From the NCBI RefSeq assembly GCF_038070315.1, contig NZ_JBBPCC010000005.1, positions 186,001-250,000 on the forward strand: 64,000 nt of DNA, given 5' to 3'. This document shows, one piece after another, positions 43,638 to 52,832 of this stretch. The notes beneath the pieces were generated by a model. That model was not told where the DNA came from and ran no database searches. It worked only from the letters and a program-made list of their open reading frames with translations. The DNA comes from Paenibacillus_G filicis. GTDB lineage: Bacteria; Bacillota; Bacilli; Paenibacillales; NBRC-103111. The position numbers and the translations under genes were made by a program. Numbering within the stretch: the stretch's first letter is position 1; each line of letters opens with the position of its first letter.

Positions 43638-45332
43638 ATGAGCAAGTCCTACACATCCTATGGGGACCGGGGATTCAGCCAATTTTTGCGCAGAGCCTTT
43701 AATCGTCATCTAGGCTATAGCGAAACAGATTTCGATAAACCTGTTATTGGTATTTGTAATACATCTAGCGAAATTAATCGTTGTCACTCCCATCTCGGCC
43801 CTTTGATCGAAGCGATTAAACGGGGTGTGATTATGGCGGGTGGTGTGCCCTTGGAGTTCCCCACCATTTCACTGGGTGAAATCAATACGAGCCCTACTAC
43901 CATGCTTTACCGTAACCTGGCCGCTATGGATACGGAAGAGATGATTCGTGCGCAGCCGATTGATGGAGTGGTTCTCTTAGGCGGTTGTGATAAAGTAACC
44001 CCTGCCCAGCTGATGGGTGCTGTAAGCGCTGACATACCGGCCATCATGTTTACAGGCGGCCCCATGGCCAACGGTGAATACGAAGGTCGTACCTTAGGCG
44101 CCTGCTCCGATTGCCGATTTTTTTGGCAGGAATATCGTGGCGGCAAAGTTAGTGAGGAAGAGCTTGTTAAAATCAATGCAGCTTTAGCCCCGACTGCTGG
44201 ACATTGCATGGTTATGGGCAGCGCAAGTACAATGGCTGTCTGCTCAGAAGCTTTAGGCCTGATGCTTCCAGGTGCAGCAGCAATACCTGCCACACATAAC
44301 CAGAGGTTAGCCGCTGCGCAGGAGACAGGCAAGCAGATTGTTGAGGCCGTTAACCGGGATCTTAAGCCGTCAAACATACTCACTCTGGGCAGCTTTGAGA
44401 ACGCTATCAGGCTTCTTATGGCTGTCGGTGGTTCCTCCAACGCTGTCATCCATCTCATCGCCATAGCCGGGCGCATGGGAATCGAGCTGCCGCTCCGCTT
44501 ATTTGATGAATTAAGCCGAACAACGCCATTCCTCGCCAACTTGAGACCTGCGGGAAAATATCAAATGGAAGATCTGTTCCGGGCCGGGGGAGCTCCCGCT
44601 GTTCTTAAGGAGCTCTCCCCCCTCCTACATCTAAATGAAATGACGATCACCGGTCAACCGATTGGCGAGTGGTTGAAGGATATTACAATCTCTGAAACGT
44701 ATCGCGATATTGTCCATCCGTACGATAAGCCGCTTCACACCGAAGGCGGTATCGCTATTTTGCACGGTAATCTGGCTCCGAACGGTGCCGTCATTAAGAC
44801 CAAGGCTGCTTCCCAATCTCTGCTTTCGCATCGCGGTAAAGCCATCGTCTTCACCTCGGCCGAAGACTTGGAAGCACGTATCAACGACCCTGAGCTCGAT
44901 GTAAAGGAAGACGATATTCTCGTACTCCAGTATGCCGGACCCGTCGGCGCTCCCGGTATGCCGGAGGTAGGTATGCTGCCTATTCCGGATAAGCTGCTGA
45001 AGCAGGGCGTACGTGATATGGTACGCATTTCCGATGCACGTATGAGCGGCACCGCCTTCGGTACTGTCGTGTTGCATGTTACACCGGAAGCTGCGGTCGG
45101 TGGAACGATCGCTCTTGTAAGAACGGGGGATGAAATTGAACTGGATGTAGAACGCCGATCTCTGCAGCTGCTGGTGCCGGAAGAAGAGCTGACGAGACGT
45201 CGCAGTGAATGGACACCTCTAGAAATGACAGGACGAGGCTACACGAGGCTTTACCGGGAGCATGTGCTGCAGGCAGATAAAGGCTGTGACTTCGATTTCC
45301 TGCTGCCTGATAGGTCAAAGGAACCTAAATAA
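43638..45332 (+). CDS. IlvD/Edd-family sugar-acid dehydratase
   Basis: A 564-residue iron-sulfur dehydratase. The cluster cysteines fall in SSEINRCHSHLGP, LGGCDKVTPAQLMGA and TAGHCMVMGSASTM. The subgroup mark GACSDCRFFWQEYRGG is typical of pentonate/hexonate dehydratases (L-arabonate or D-xylonate type) rather than valine-pathway IlvD. C-terminal DARMSGTAFGTVVLHVTPEA is the family active-site strand. The ATG at 43638 follows GGAGG at 7-8 nt; an upstream in-frame ATG lacks a site. It converts an aldonate to a 2-keto-3-deoxy acid, which the HpcH/HpaI aldolase across the divergent promoter could cleave. Confidence 0.92.
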   Translation: MSKSYTSYGDRGFSQFLRRAFNRHLGYSETDFDKPVIGICNTSSEINRCHSHLGPLIEAIKRGVIMAGGVPLEFPTISLGEINTSPTTMLYRNLAAMDTEEMIRAQPIDGVVLLGGCDKVTPAQLMGAVSADIPAIMFTGGPMANGEYEGRTLGACSDCRFFWQEYRGGKVSEEELVKINAALAPTAGHCMVMGSASTMAVCSEALGLMLPGAAAIPATHNQRLAAAQETGKQIVEAVNRDLKPSNILTLGSFENAIRLLMAVGGSSNAVIHLIAIAGRMGIELPLRLFDELSRTTPFLANLRPAGKYQMEDLFRAGGAPAVLKELSPLLHLNEMTITGQPIGEWLKDITISETYRDIVHPYDKPLHTEGGIAILHGNLAPNGAVIKTKAASQSLLSHRGKAIVFTSAEDLEARINDPELDVKEDDILVLQYAGPVGAPGMPEVGMLPIPDKLLKQGVRDMVRISDARMSGTAFGTVVLHVTPEAAVGGTIALVRTGDEIELDVERRSLQLLVPEEELTRRRSEWTPLEMTGRGYTRLYREHVLQADKGCDFDFLLPDRSKEPK

Positions 45333-45358
45333 CAACACTACCGAGGAGCTGTTCCTAG

Positions 45359-46336
45359 ATGAATATCGTTGTATTGGACGGATATACATTGAATCCGGGA
45401 GATTTAGATTGGGGGAGGCTTGGAGCCCTAGGCCATCTTACCGTATATGAGAGAACGTTGCCTGAACAGCTCATGCAGAGGGCCGCAGAAGCGAACCTGC
45501 TCCTTACTAATAAAACTCCCCTATTCAAAGAAACGTTGACCGGGCTTCCACATCTCCGCTATATCGGGGTCCTAGCAACAGGTTATAACGTTGTGGATGT
45601 TCAAGCTGCTGCAAGTCGCGGGATTCCCGTAACGAATGTTCCCACCTATGGCACTCATTCGGTCGCCCAATTCGTTTTTGCCCTGCTCTTGGAATTATGC
45701 CATCGGGTTCACATGCATGGCGACGCCGTACGGGATGGAGAATGGGTTCGATCATCGGACTTTTGCTTCACACGCTCCCCACAAGTTGAGCTGCAAGGAC
45801 GTACACTCGGATTAATTGGCCTCGGCAGAATCGGGAGTCAAACCGCACAGATAGCAAATGCCTTTGGGATGAACGTCATTGCCGTGGGCAGCGGACGCAC
45901 GGAGCCTGCACCTGTACCAGGAGTCCAATGGGTTTCACTTGACGACCTTCTCCGGCAATCGGATGTCATTAGCCTGCACTGCCCGCTTACCCCGGAGACG
46001 ACGGAATTGATCAACGCAGAACGCATTCGAATGATGAAGCCTTCGGCTTTCCTGATCAATACTTCTCGCGGCCCTCTCATCCAGGAACAGGATCTTGCAG
46101 ATGCTTTGCGTGAGGGACGTCTAGCCGGTGCCGGTCTGGATGTACTGTCCGTAGAACCGCCACTGCCAAGCAACCCACTGCTTTCAGCTCCAAATTGCAT
46201 AGTTACGCCACATATTGCATGGGCAACCAAGGACGCACGAGCCCGATTGATGGATACCGCTGTGGACAATGTAAAAGCATTCCTCATGGGCGAGCCCATC
46301 AACGTAGTGAACAACGCATATCTGAATATCCGATAG
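45359..46336 (+). CDS. D-2-hydroxyacid dehydrogenase (glycerate dehydrogenase-like)
   Basis: A 325-residue NAD(P)-dependent dehydrogenase. The coenzyme motif GLIGLGRIGSQTAQIANAFG is near residues 150-169, catalytic Arg is in NTSRGPLIQE, Glu in VEPPLPS and His in TPHIAWAT. The substrate loop VLATGYNVVDVQAA matches glycerate/hydroxypyruvate reductases. AGGAGCT precedes the ATG. It differs from the homologue at 37785 in the opposite operon, so each operon has its own. It may reduce hydroxypyruvate or tartronate semialdehyde to glycerate. Confidence 0.9.
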   Translation: MNIVVLDGYTLNPGDLDWGRLGALGHLTVYERTLPEQLMQRAAEANLLLTNKTPLFKETLTGLPHLRYIGVLATGYNVVDVQAAASRGIPVTNVPTYGTHSVAQFVFALLLELCHRVHMHGDAVRDGEWVRSSDFCFTRSPQVELQGRTLGLIGLGRIGSQTAQIANAFGMNVIAVGSGRTEPAPVPGVQWVSLDDLLRQSDVISLHCPLTPETTELINAERIRMMKPSAFLINTSRGPLIQEQDLADALREGRLAGAGLDVLSVEPPLPSNPLLSAPNCIVTPHIAWATKDARARLMDTAVDNVKAFLMGEPINVVNNAYLNIR

Positions 46337-46349
46337 GGGGAAGATACTA

Positions 46350-47177
46350 GTGGCTCGACAACGCTTCGGAGCTGATTTCATCCAGGAAATAAACAATACG
46401 AGAGTGCCGTACGGCATGCTTGCCATTTGGTTTTTGGGACAGGAGAGCGTCGTTGTAAAGGGTGGAGACACGACAGTCTATATAGATCCTTATTTATCCG
46501 AGAACTCAAACAGGATGTTTGCGGCTCCAATCCAACCGGAACATATCACGAATGCGACCTATTGTTTGATTACTCACGATCATCTCGACCATTTGGATCT
46601 TGCTACAGTGTCCGTGATGGGGCGCAATAATGCGGGTATCCTTTTTATGGCGCCGGGTTATTGCCACGCTGAAATGCTGAATCGGGGCATTTCTCAAGAA
46701 CAATTGCTGCTAGCCCGTACCGGGGAATGGTGGAGGGGATCTGATATTCAGATTAAAGCTGTTCCTGCAGCTCACGAGGAATTTGAATACGATGCCGAGC
46801 TTGGCCATCGCTATGTCGGATATATCCTTAAGCTGAATGGCGTCACTCTGTATCATGCCGGAGACACGCTCATCTATCCAGGGCTGGTCGCTTCATTGAA
46901 GGAAGAAGCCATCGATATTGGCATGTTGCCCATTAATGGGAGAGACGCCTTCAGATCTTTAAGATTGATAGGAAACATGAACTATAGGGAAGCCGTCGAG
47001 CTTGCAGTTGCTGCGGATATGGACACCGTCGTTCCTTTGCATTACGATCTCCTCAAAGGCAACACTGAAAAGCCAGGCTACTTCATCGATTATTTGCATG
47101 AGTACTACCCAGAACAGAAGAGTCATGTGTTAGCCCGGTATGAGAAATACATTTATGTTTCAAAGGAGTTTCCCTAG
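46350..47177 (+). CDS. UlaG-like metallo-beta-lactamase-fold lactonase
   Basis: A 275-residue member of the UlaG (L-ascorbate-6-phosphate lactonase) group. Metal motif ITHDHLDHLD lies near residues 73-82, with VPAAHEEFEYD near 140, YHAGDT near 170 and VPLHYDLLKGN near 229. GTG 46350 has GGGGGAAG about 6 nt upstream. It is last in the plus operon, 13 bp after the hydroxyacid dehydrogenase. It probably hydrolyses a sugar lactone made by a dehydrogenase in the same cluster, giving the acid that IlvD/Edd needs. The substrate need not be phosphorylated here since no sugar PTS is present. Confidence 0.85.
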   Translation: MARQRFGADFIQEINNTRVPYGMLAIWFLGQESVVVKGGDTTVYIDPYLSENSNRMFAAPIQPEHITNATYCLITHDHLDHLDLATVSVMGRNNAGILFMAPGYCHAEMLNRGISQEQLLLARTGEWWRGSDIQIKAVPAAHEEFEYDAELGHRYVGYILKLNGVTLYHAGDTLIYPGLVASLKEEAIDIGMLPINGRDAFRSLRLIGNMNYREAVELAVAADMDTVVPLHYDLLKGNTEKPGYFIDYLHEYYPEQKSHVLARYEKYIYVSKEFP

Positions 47178-47237
47178 CTAGACTCCGCGGTAGTCTTGAG
47201 CCCGTTCTGAATGCCCTGACTTTCCATCGGCATATAA

Positions 47238-47282
47238 GGGACTGCCCTTAAGGAAGATACATCCCCCCTTGAAGACAGTCCC
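47238..47282. terminator. Hairpin between convergent genes
   Basis: GGGACTG and CAGTCCC pair over 7 bp, with an inner AAGG/CCTT stem. It lies between the plus-strand lactonase and the minus-strand surface protein and may end both transcripts. The T runs are weak, so it may be a partial terminator. Confidence 0.45.
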
Positions 47283-47289
47283 TGCCAAG

Positions 47290-50200
47290 CTAGTTTAGCT
47301 TATTCAATAATCGGTAAATGATCACAGCAGCTTGCGCTCTGGTTGTACTTTCGTTCGGCATAAAGCTGCCGTTGCTTCCTTCCAGGATACCTGCGTCTTG
47401 CATAGCGCTTATAGCTTCAAGCGCATAATCCGCCATGTCGGATGTGTCGTTAAAGGCATCCCGGCTGGCACTGGCAGGAAGCTTTACGTTTATTGCTTGT
47501 AAAATTCGGTTAACCAGCACGGCCATATCTTGTCTGGAGATGACCTCTCCTCCACCGAAGCTTCCGTCTTCCCTACCGCTAATGACGCCAAGCTGCTCTG
47601 CGGCGGCTACGGAGCTATAATACCAATCATGTTGATCCATGTCCCGGAAAGAGGATGATGATGCTTGTTCATGTGTCAAGCTAAAGCTTCTCATCAAGAG
47701 TGTGACGAATTCAGCTCTTGTGACCGGCTTGTTCGGGGCAAAGCTGTCCGCGCTTACGCCAAGCACAACTTCTCTGGCGGCCAATGCTTCTATGCTTGTT
47801 TGCGCCCAAGGTGTATCCTTGATATCTTGGAACGTGACATCCTTGTAGGTTACCGCATAATCGCCAAGCTCTGCGATCATGAACCTCACTTCTCCCGTCA
47901 CTGGGTCATAAGCGCCGTTAACCAGCACCTCAAGCTTCCCTTGCGAATTCACGAAGCTTACAATCACCTTCTCAGGCGACTCGCCGGGTTTCAGTCTGTA
48001 GCTGACTGCTGCTTGAGCAGCTTCAGCCCCGAGACTGCTGATCGTCTTGTCACCGATCCGCAAGCCAATTCGGTAAACGCCGCCGCCCTCGATTGATTTT
48101 CTAACCTGCTCCGATAGCGTCTGGTGATCAACATTCGATACGACAACCTGGATATCTGGGCTAGCTGTGCCAGCTTGCCGCTTCAATGCCTGCACCGATA
48201 ACGTTAAGTTGAGACTTGCTGTTTGCAATTCGATCTGCTTAATCTGCTTATCTACCGCCAGATTCAACAGTTGTGCAGGAATCTGTACGATTGTTTGCTT
48301 AGCATCCGGTTTGCCCTGGACGTTTAATTGGATTGACCCATGCTTAGCTTCCTTAATGGCATTAATCATTTCCAGTTCTTGAACGGTAACGATAGATGTA
48401 TTTGGATCTACAGGCTCTTTGTTGACGGGCACAGCTATTGTACCGCCATTACCCGAATCGCTGGATGTACCGCCCGTGCTCTCATCCGTGCTTCCCCCGT
48501 TGTTTTTACTGGCTGTCACCGTGATATTCGCTGTCGCTTGCAGCGCAGTTCCATACACCGATCCATGAACCTCAAAGGCGCCTGCTTGTGCATACAATGT
48601 GGGTGCAATGTTATCCCAGACAACCTGGAGCTGCGACGTTAGTTGATTATCATATACAGCCGTGACAACCGTCGGCAGTTTCGGCGCTGTCCCTGCTGTC
48701 GTAGTTACCACCACAGGCTCAATCTCTATGATGACAGCCGGAATTTCCGTCACCGTGACATTCGCCGATGCGCGAATGCTTGTGCCTGCAACATCGCCAT
48801 TTACGACAAACGAGCCTGCTTGCGCATACTGGGAAGCATCCACGAGATCCCAGATAACCGGCTGCGATGAAGTGGATTGATCATCGTACACAGCTGTTAC
48901 CACTGCTGGAAGCTCTGGTGCCACACCTTTCGTTGTCAACACTTGAATCGGATTTATACGAATAATCACCGCAGGGGTCGAATTAACAGTGACATGGGCC
49001 TCCGCTCTCACATCTGTCCCCTCTACGACACCATATACAACGAAGCTTCCTGCCTGCGCATATTGCGAGGGTGCCACAGTGTCCCAGATTACAGCGTGTG
49101 TTTGTTTGGACCGATCGTCATATACGGCTGTCACTTGAGCAGGCAATATGGGCGCTGCTCCTACAGTCGTCGTGACGGGCGCAGGCTCGAAGCCGATAAT
49201 AGCAGCGGGGATAGCTGTTACCGTTATATGCGCCTTCGCTCGTACGGCTGTCCCCGCTACAGTCCCTTGTACAATAAAGGTACCTTCCGCCCCATACTGA
49301 ACAGGCGCTATGCTGTCCCACGTTACCGGCATCGTTTCGATCGACTCGTCATCATAAGTAACGGAAACGGTTGAAGGCAGCGTTGGAGCCACGTTGACAA
49401 ACGTATTCACGTTTACCGGCGGGATGGCTTCAATAACCGCTCTTCCCGGAATAATCTCGCCACTACCCATTTTTACATGATCCAGGGTAATATTAGCGAA
49501 TGGAGCCGAATCTCCGCCAATTTTCATAACATTGGTGCCGGTACCTAAACTGGGTGCTCCAGCCCAAGCCAGTTCACCGTCTATATACAAGTCATACGTA
49601 TAGTTAGCGTGAACAACAACTCTGTAATCGTGATACACGGTTGTATCCAAAGTAGCTGTCTTCGTCGGGCTGCTTGCTTTATTTTGTGCTGTACCTTGTG
49701 TGCCGTGCTTTAAATAAAGCCCGATTTGATAATTTCCGCTTCTGATTGTAAATTCATTCAGGGTGTTAGTCGCATTTACCTTGGCTCTATACTCTACAGT
49801 AAAGGGCCCCACAATAGGAGTGAATGCGGATTTCAGCAAATAAGTCGAAAAACTGGAACTCGTATCTACGATGCTTACATTTCCGCTATGCTGCGTAATG
49901 ACTCCATTGCCCATTCCTGACCAGCCTAGTGAATAGTTACTCATATCGTCATTCATGTGTTTGAATGGGCCCGGCGGAAGCGGAGGTACCTCCTCTAAAG
50001 GCGCATTCAGGTCTGCCTTTGCATAGGCGAGCATTCCGCCTAACCGGTCTCCTTGCTCATAGAACATGTACAAGGTATCGCCGTCGTATACAAAGTTAGG
50101 CGAGGCTGTTCGTCCCCGGTCAATCACGGAATCAGAGTCATGCAACACGCCCAAGTGGTTCTCCAGGTCAAAATTAGCGCCAACCTCGGTAATATGCACA

Positions 50201-50976
50201 TTGCCGGAAGACGCATGGTAAGCTACATAATGCTTGCCATTCCACGGAAAATACGTGGGGCCGGACAAATTTGTTCCTTCCGTTGGAATCGAGGTAATCA
50301 ATGGATTCTTCTGAGTTGTCCATTTGAGGCCATCGTTCGACCAGGCCAGATAAATGTTTCTTTTGTTCGCTGTGGTATTCCCCATCAACAACATGATGTA
50401 TGTGTTATTTTTGGAGGGAATCGTGTACTTGAACACCTTTGCATAAGAGGTTTCCGTCAATCCGATATAATCACTCGTACCCAGCGCTCTTCCCTCATAA
50501 GTAAAGTTGATGCCGTCTGTGGTTGAGGCAATCCTCGTCGTCGTATTTTCCCCGTGGTAATACATGTAATATCTCTGCGCTTCATCATTCCATATCATAT
50601 AAGGCGAGGACACATGGGTCACGTTGTAATGAGGAGACCACACATTGGCGATTAACGGGTTAGCCCCGTATTCCGTCCAGGGACCGTCCAAGGAATTGGA
50701 GTAAGCCAGATTAACCCCCCCTGGCGCATCATGAGGGGCATAGTATAAATAGTAGGTTCCCAGCGGATTCGCTATATGATCGGTTGCCTTAACGACCTGA
50801 GGAAAAATAATCTCATCCGTAGGATTATATTTTAACTGTAACGGATCCAAAACCTGGCCCGCATAAGTAAACTTAGGGAAGCCCGGCAATGCGGATGCAG
50901 GCTCAGGTTTAATCACGAGCACAACGCTTAGCAGCATAAAAAAACAAAGCGAGGCAGCTGCGATTTTTCTCAACAT
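47290..50976 (-). CDS. SLH-anchored surface protein with five-bladed propeller, LamG-like domain and Ig-like repeats
   Basis: A 1228-residue secreted protein. A signal peptide ending near PASA (residue 29) leads to a beta-propeller of GH43/GH32-like type (about 35-335; blade motifs such as VSSPYMIWND and TASPNFVYDGDTLYMFYEQGD). A jelly-roll (LamG/GH-associated) domain spans about 340-510. Four Big_4-type Ig-like repeats follow (about 517-797), each with AVYDD and a WD-x-APxQYAQAGSFVV-type core. A Gly/Ser linker lies near 800-822. Three SLH domains end the protein (about 1047-1096, 1107-1156, 1172-1224), with TRAEF and TRAQA motifs. It should sit on the cell wall and bind or cleave a glycan outside the cell. 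AGGAGGAG precedes the ATG. It follows the permease pair by 15 bp, so it belongs to that importer operon. Catalytic activity of the propeller is unproven. Confidence 0.85.
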   Translation of the reverse strand: MLRKIAAASLCFFMLLSVVLVIKPEPASALPGFPKFTYAGQVLDPLQLKYNPTDEIIFPQVVKATDHIANPLGTYYLYYAPHDAPGGVNLAYSNSLDGPWTEYGANPLIANVWSPHYNVTHVSSPYMIWNDEAQRYYMYYHGENTTTRIASTTDGINFTYEGRALGTSDYIGLTETSYAKVFKYTIPSKNNTYIMLLMGNTTANKRNIYLAWSNDGLKWTTQKNPLITSIPTEGTNLSGPTYFPWNGKHYVAYHASSGNVHITEVGANFDLENHLGVLHDSDSVIDRGRTASPNFVYDGDTLYMFYEQGDRLGGMLAYAKADLNAPLEEVPPLPPGPFKHMNDDMSNYSLGWSGMGNGVITQHSGNVSIVDTSSSFSTYLLKSAFTPIVGPFTVEYRAKVNATNTLNEFTIRSGNYQIGLYLKHGTQGTAQNKASSPTKTATLDTTVYHDYRVVVHANYTYDLYIDGELAWAGAPSLGTGTNVMKIGGDSAPFANITLDHVKMGSGEIIPGRAVIEAIPPVNVNTFVNVAPTLPSTVSVTYDDESIETMPVTWDSIAPVQYGAEGTFIVQGTVAGTAVRAKAHITVTAIPAAIIGFEPAPVTTTVGAAPILPAQVTAVYDDRSKQTHAVIWDTVAPSQYAQAGSFVVYGVVEGTDVRAEAHVTVNSTPAVIIRINPIQVLTTKGVAPELPAVVTAVYDDQSTSSQPVIWDLVDASQYAQAGSFVVNGDVAGTSIRASANVTVTEIPAVIIEIEPVVVTTTAGTAPKLPTVVTAVYDNQLTSQLQVVWDNIAPTLYAQAGAFEVHGSVYGTALQATANITVTASKNNGGSTDESTGGTSSDSGNGGTIAVPVNKEPVDPNTSIVTVQELEMINAIKEAKHGSIQLNVQGKPDAKQTIVQIPAQLLNLAVDKQIKQIELQTASLNLTLSVQALKRQAGTASPDIQVVVSNVDHQTLSEQVRKSIEGGGVYRIGLRIGDKTISSLGAEAAQAAVSYRLKPGESPEKVIVSFVNSQGKLEVLVNGAYDPVTGEVRFMIAELGDYAVTYKDVTFQDIKDTPWAQTSIEALAAREVVLGVSADSFAPNKPVTRAEFVTLLMRSFSLTHEQASSSSFRDMDQHDWYYSSVAAAEQLGVISGREDGSFGGGEVISRQDMAVLVNRILQAINVKLPASASRDAFNDTSDMADYALEAISAMQDAGILEGSNGSFMPNESTTRAQAAVIIYRLLNKLN

Positions 50977-50991
50977 AGGATCTCCTCCTTA

Positions 50992-51834
50992 TTATTTCAA
51001 GCCGGTTAATGCTACACCCTCGATGAAGCGCTTCTGGGCGATAAAGAAAACAAGCAATAAAGGCAGCGTCGCCATAACGGATGCGGCCATGAGTAAATGC
51101 CAATCGGTTCCGGCCGTATCTGTAAAGAGCTTAAGACCAACCGGCAGCGTAAAGAGCTTGTTGTCGCTGATGTAGATCAGCGGATCAAAATAGTTATCCC
51201 AACTGTGAAGGAAAGTAAAGATGGCAAGCGTGGACAACGCAGGCGTGGACAGTGGCAGCATAACGCGCCAAAAGGTAGTCCATGGCGTACAGCCGTCTAT
51301 TTTGGCCGCTTCCTCAAGCTCGTTCGGTACAATGATAAAAAATTGTCGCAGCAAAAATACGCCGAATATGCCTCCAGCTCCTAATACAGAAGGAACAATT
51401 AACGGAAAATGCGTATCTGTCAGATGAAGCTTGGACATCCAGAGGAACATGGGAATCGCGGTTACTTCCGTCGGAATCATCATACCGCTGAGCAGAATCA
51501 GAAAAATCACGTTTTTGAAGCGAAAATTCATCTTGCCAAACGCATAACCTGATAGCGCCGCAAACAAGCAAGTAGCCACCGTTACCACAATCGCTATATA
51601 AGCGCTGTTGAAGAAGTAAAGCGGGAAGTCAGGCTGACTGACGAACACCTGGGTAAAATTAGTCCAAGAAACCGGATTAGGAATCCACTGCGGCGGAAAT
51701 AAAAATATTTTGGTAGGATCCTTAAGTGAAGTCGTGAGCATCCACATAAACGGAAACAATATAATAAGCGCTATAAGGGAAAGAGCGGCATAGATGGGCA
51801 GATTACGCAGAACGCTTCGACGGTTACTGTTCAT
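50992..51834 (-). CDS. Carbohydrate ABC importer permease, MalG type (third importer)
   Basis: A 280-residue permease with six membrane helices, the first (IYAALSLIALIILFPFMWML) near residues 14-33. The EAA loop reads EAAKIDGCTPWTTFWRVMLPLS near 178-199 and the end is RFIEGVALTGLK. AAAAAGGTGGG precedes the ATG, and the start overlaps the MalF stop by 11 bp. It serves the importer whose lipoprotein is at 52833. No ATPase is encoded nearby. Confidence 0.92.
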   Translation of the reverse strand: MNSNRRSVLRNLPIYAALSLIALIILFPFMWMLTTSLKDPTKIFLFPPQWIPNPVSWTNFTQVFVSQPDFPLYFFNSAYIAIVVTVATCLFAALSGYAFGKMNFRFKNVIFLILLSGMMIPTEVTAIPMFLWMSKLHLTDTHFPLIVPSVLGAGGIFGVFLLRQFFIIVPNELEEAAKIDGCTPWTTFWRVMLPLSTPALSTLAIFTFLHSWDNYFDPLIYISDNKLFTLPVGLKLFTDTAGTDWHLLMAASVMATLPLLLVFFIAQKRFIEGVALTGLK

Positions 51835-52780
51835 GATGCACCCACCTTTTTCTCATGTTCCATTGCAATATCGTTAAGAGCAGCACCAGAAAAAACAGGA
51901 TAAACGCGATCGAAGAAGCATAGCCGAACTCAAATTGCTTGAAGGCCTGCTGATAGATGTAGTACACAAGGACGTAGGTGCTGGTTCCCGGACCGCCGTC
52001 TGTCATGACCTGAATCTGTGAAAACACCTTCAATGATCCGATTAGCGTTAGTATAAGCGCCAGGAAGAACGCTGGTGAAATCATCGGGAAGGTGATATTC
52101 ATGAAGGTTCTAGTTCGCGAAGCACCGTCAATTTTGGCTGCCTCATAATACATGGCGGGAACCTCCTGCAGAGAAGCAAGGAAAATAACCATATTCAAGC
52201 CTACATTTTTCAATACGCTAACTACGATGACAACCGGCATCGCCAAGTCAAAATTGTACAGCCAGGCTGGACCTTTAACGCCAAACAGCTGCAATAGCTG
52301 ATTAATTAACCCGGCATCGGTCGCAAAAATATATTTCCACACAATTGCCCATACCACAATCGAAGTGACAACCGGCGTAAAGATTGCGGTACGAAACAAA
52401 CCGATTCCTGGTAATTTTCTATTCAAGAGCAAGGCAAGCCCCAACGCAAGCAGCAGGTTTAGCGGGATAAGACCCGCCGAGAAATACAACGTATTCCAAA
52501 CGGTCTTCCAAAATAATGGATCATTCAAAAAAGCCTTTTGATAATTGTCTAATCCCACATACCCTGATTCATGAAGGAGGGAATAATTTGTAAAGCTCAT
52601 CCCGAAAGCGGCAATGATGGGAATCAATAAGAAAACGGTATACCCGATTACCATGGGAGAAATAAATAAGTAAGCATACCAGGCCCCGCTGGAAGCAAGA
52701 CGGCTTTTGGTACGTTTCCGAGCGGATACATTATGCCCTGTAGGCAGATCTTGCATGGTGTTCACACCTGCGGAATTCAT
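51824..52780 (-). CDS. Carbohydrate ABC importer permease, MalF type (third importer)
   Basis: A 318-residue permease with six helices, the first (AYLFISPMVIGYTVFLLIPII) near residues 36-56. The EAA loop reads EAAKIDGASRTRTFMNITFPMIS near 205-227. AGGAGAG lies upstream of the ATG. The overlap with the MalG gene points to coupled translation. The set imports the sugar captured by the lipoprotein at 52833 and released by the SLH protein outside the cell, if they act together. Confidence 0.92.
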   Translation of the reverse strand: MNSAGVNTMQDLPTGHNVSARKRTKSRLASSGAWYAYLFISPMVIGYTVFLLIPIIAAFGMSFTNYSLLHESGYVGLDNYQKAFLNDPLFWKTVWNTLYFSAGLIPLNLLLALGLALLLNRKLPGIGLFRTAIFTPVVTSIVVWAIVWKYIFATDAGLINQLLQLFGVKGPAWLYNFDLAMPVVIVVSVLKNVGLNMVIFLASLQEVPAMYYEAAKIDGASRTRTFMNITFPMISPAFFLALILTLIGSLKVFSQIQVMTDGGPGTSTYVLVYYIYQQAFKQFEFGYASSIAFILFFLVLLLTILQWNMRKRWVHHEQ

Positions 52781-52832
52781 GTAGGTTCTCTCCTCTCTAT
52801 CTCTCTGTTTGTTGCTAAATCATTAGCTCCAT

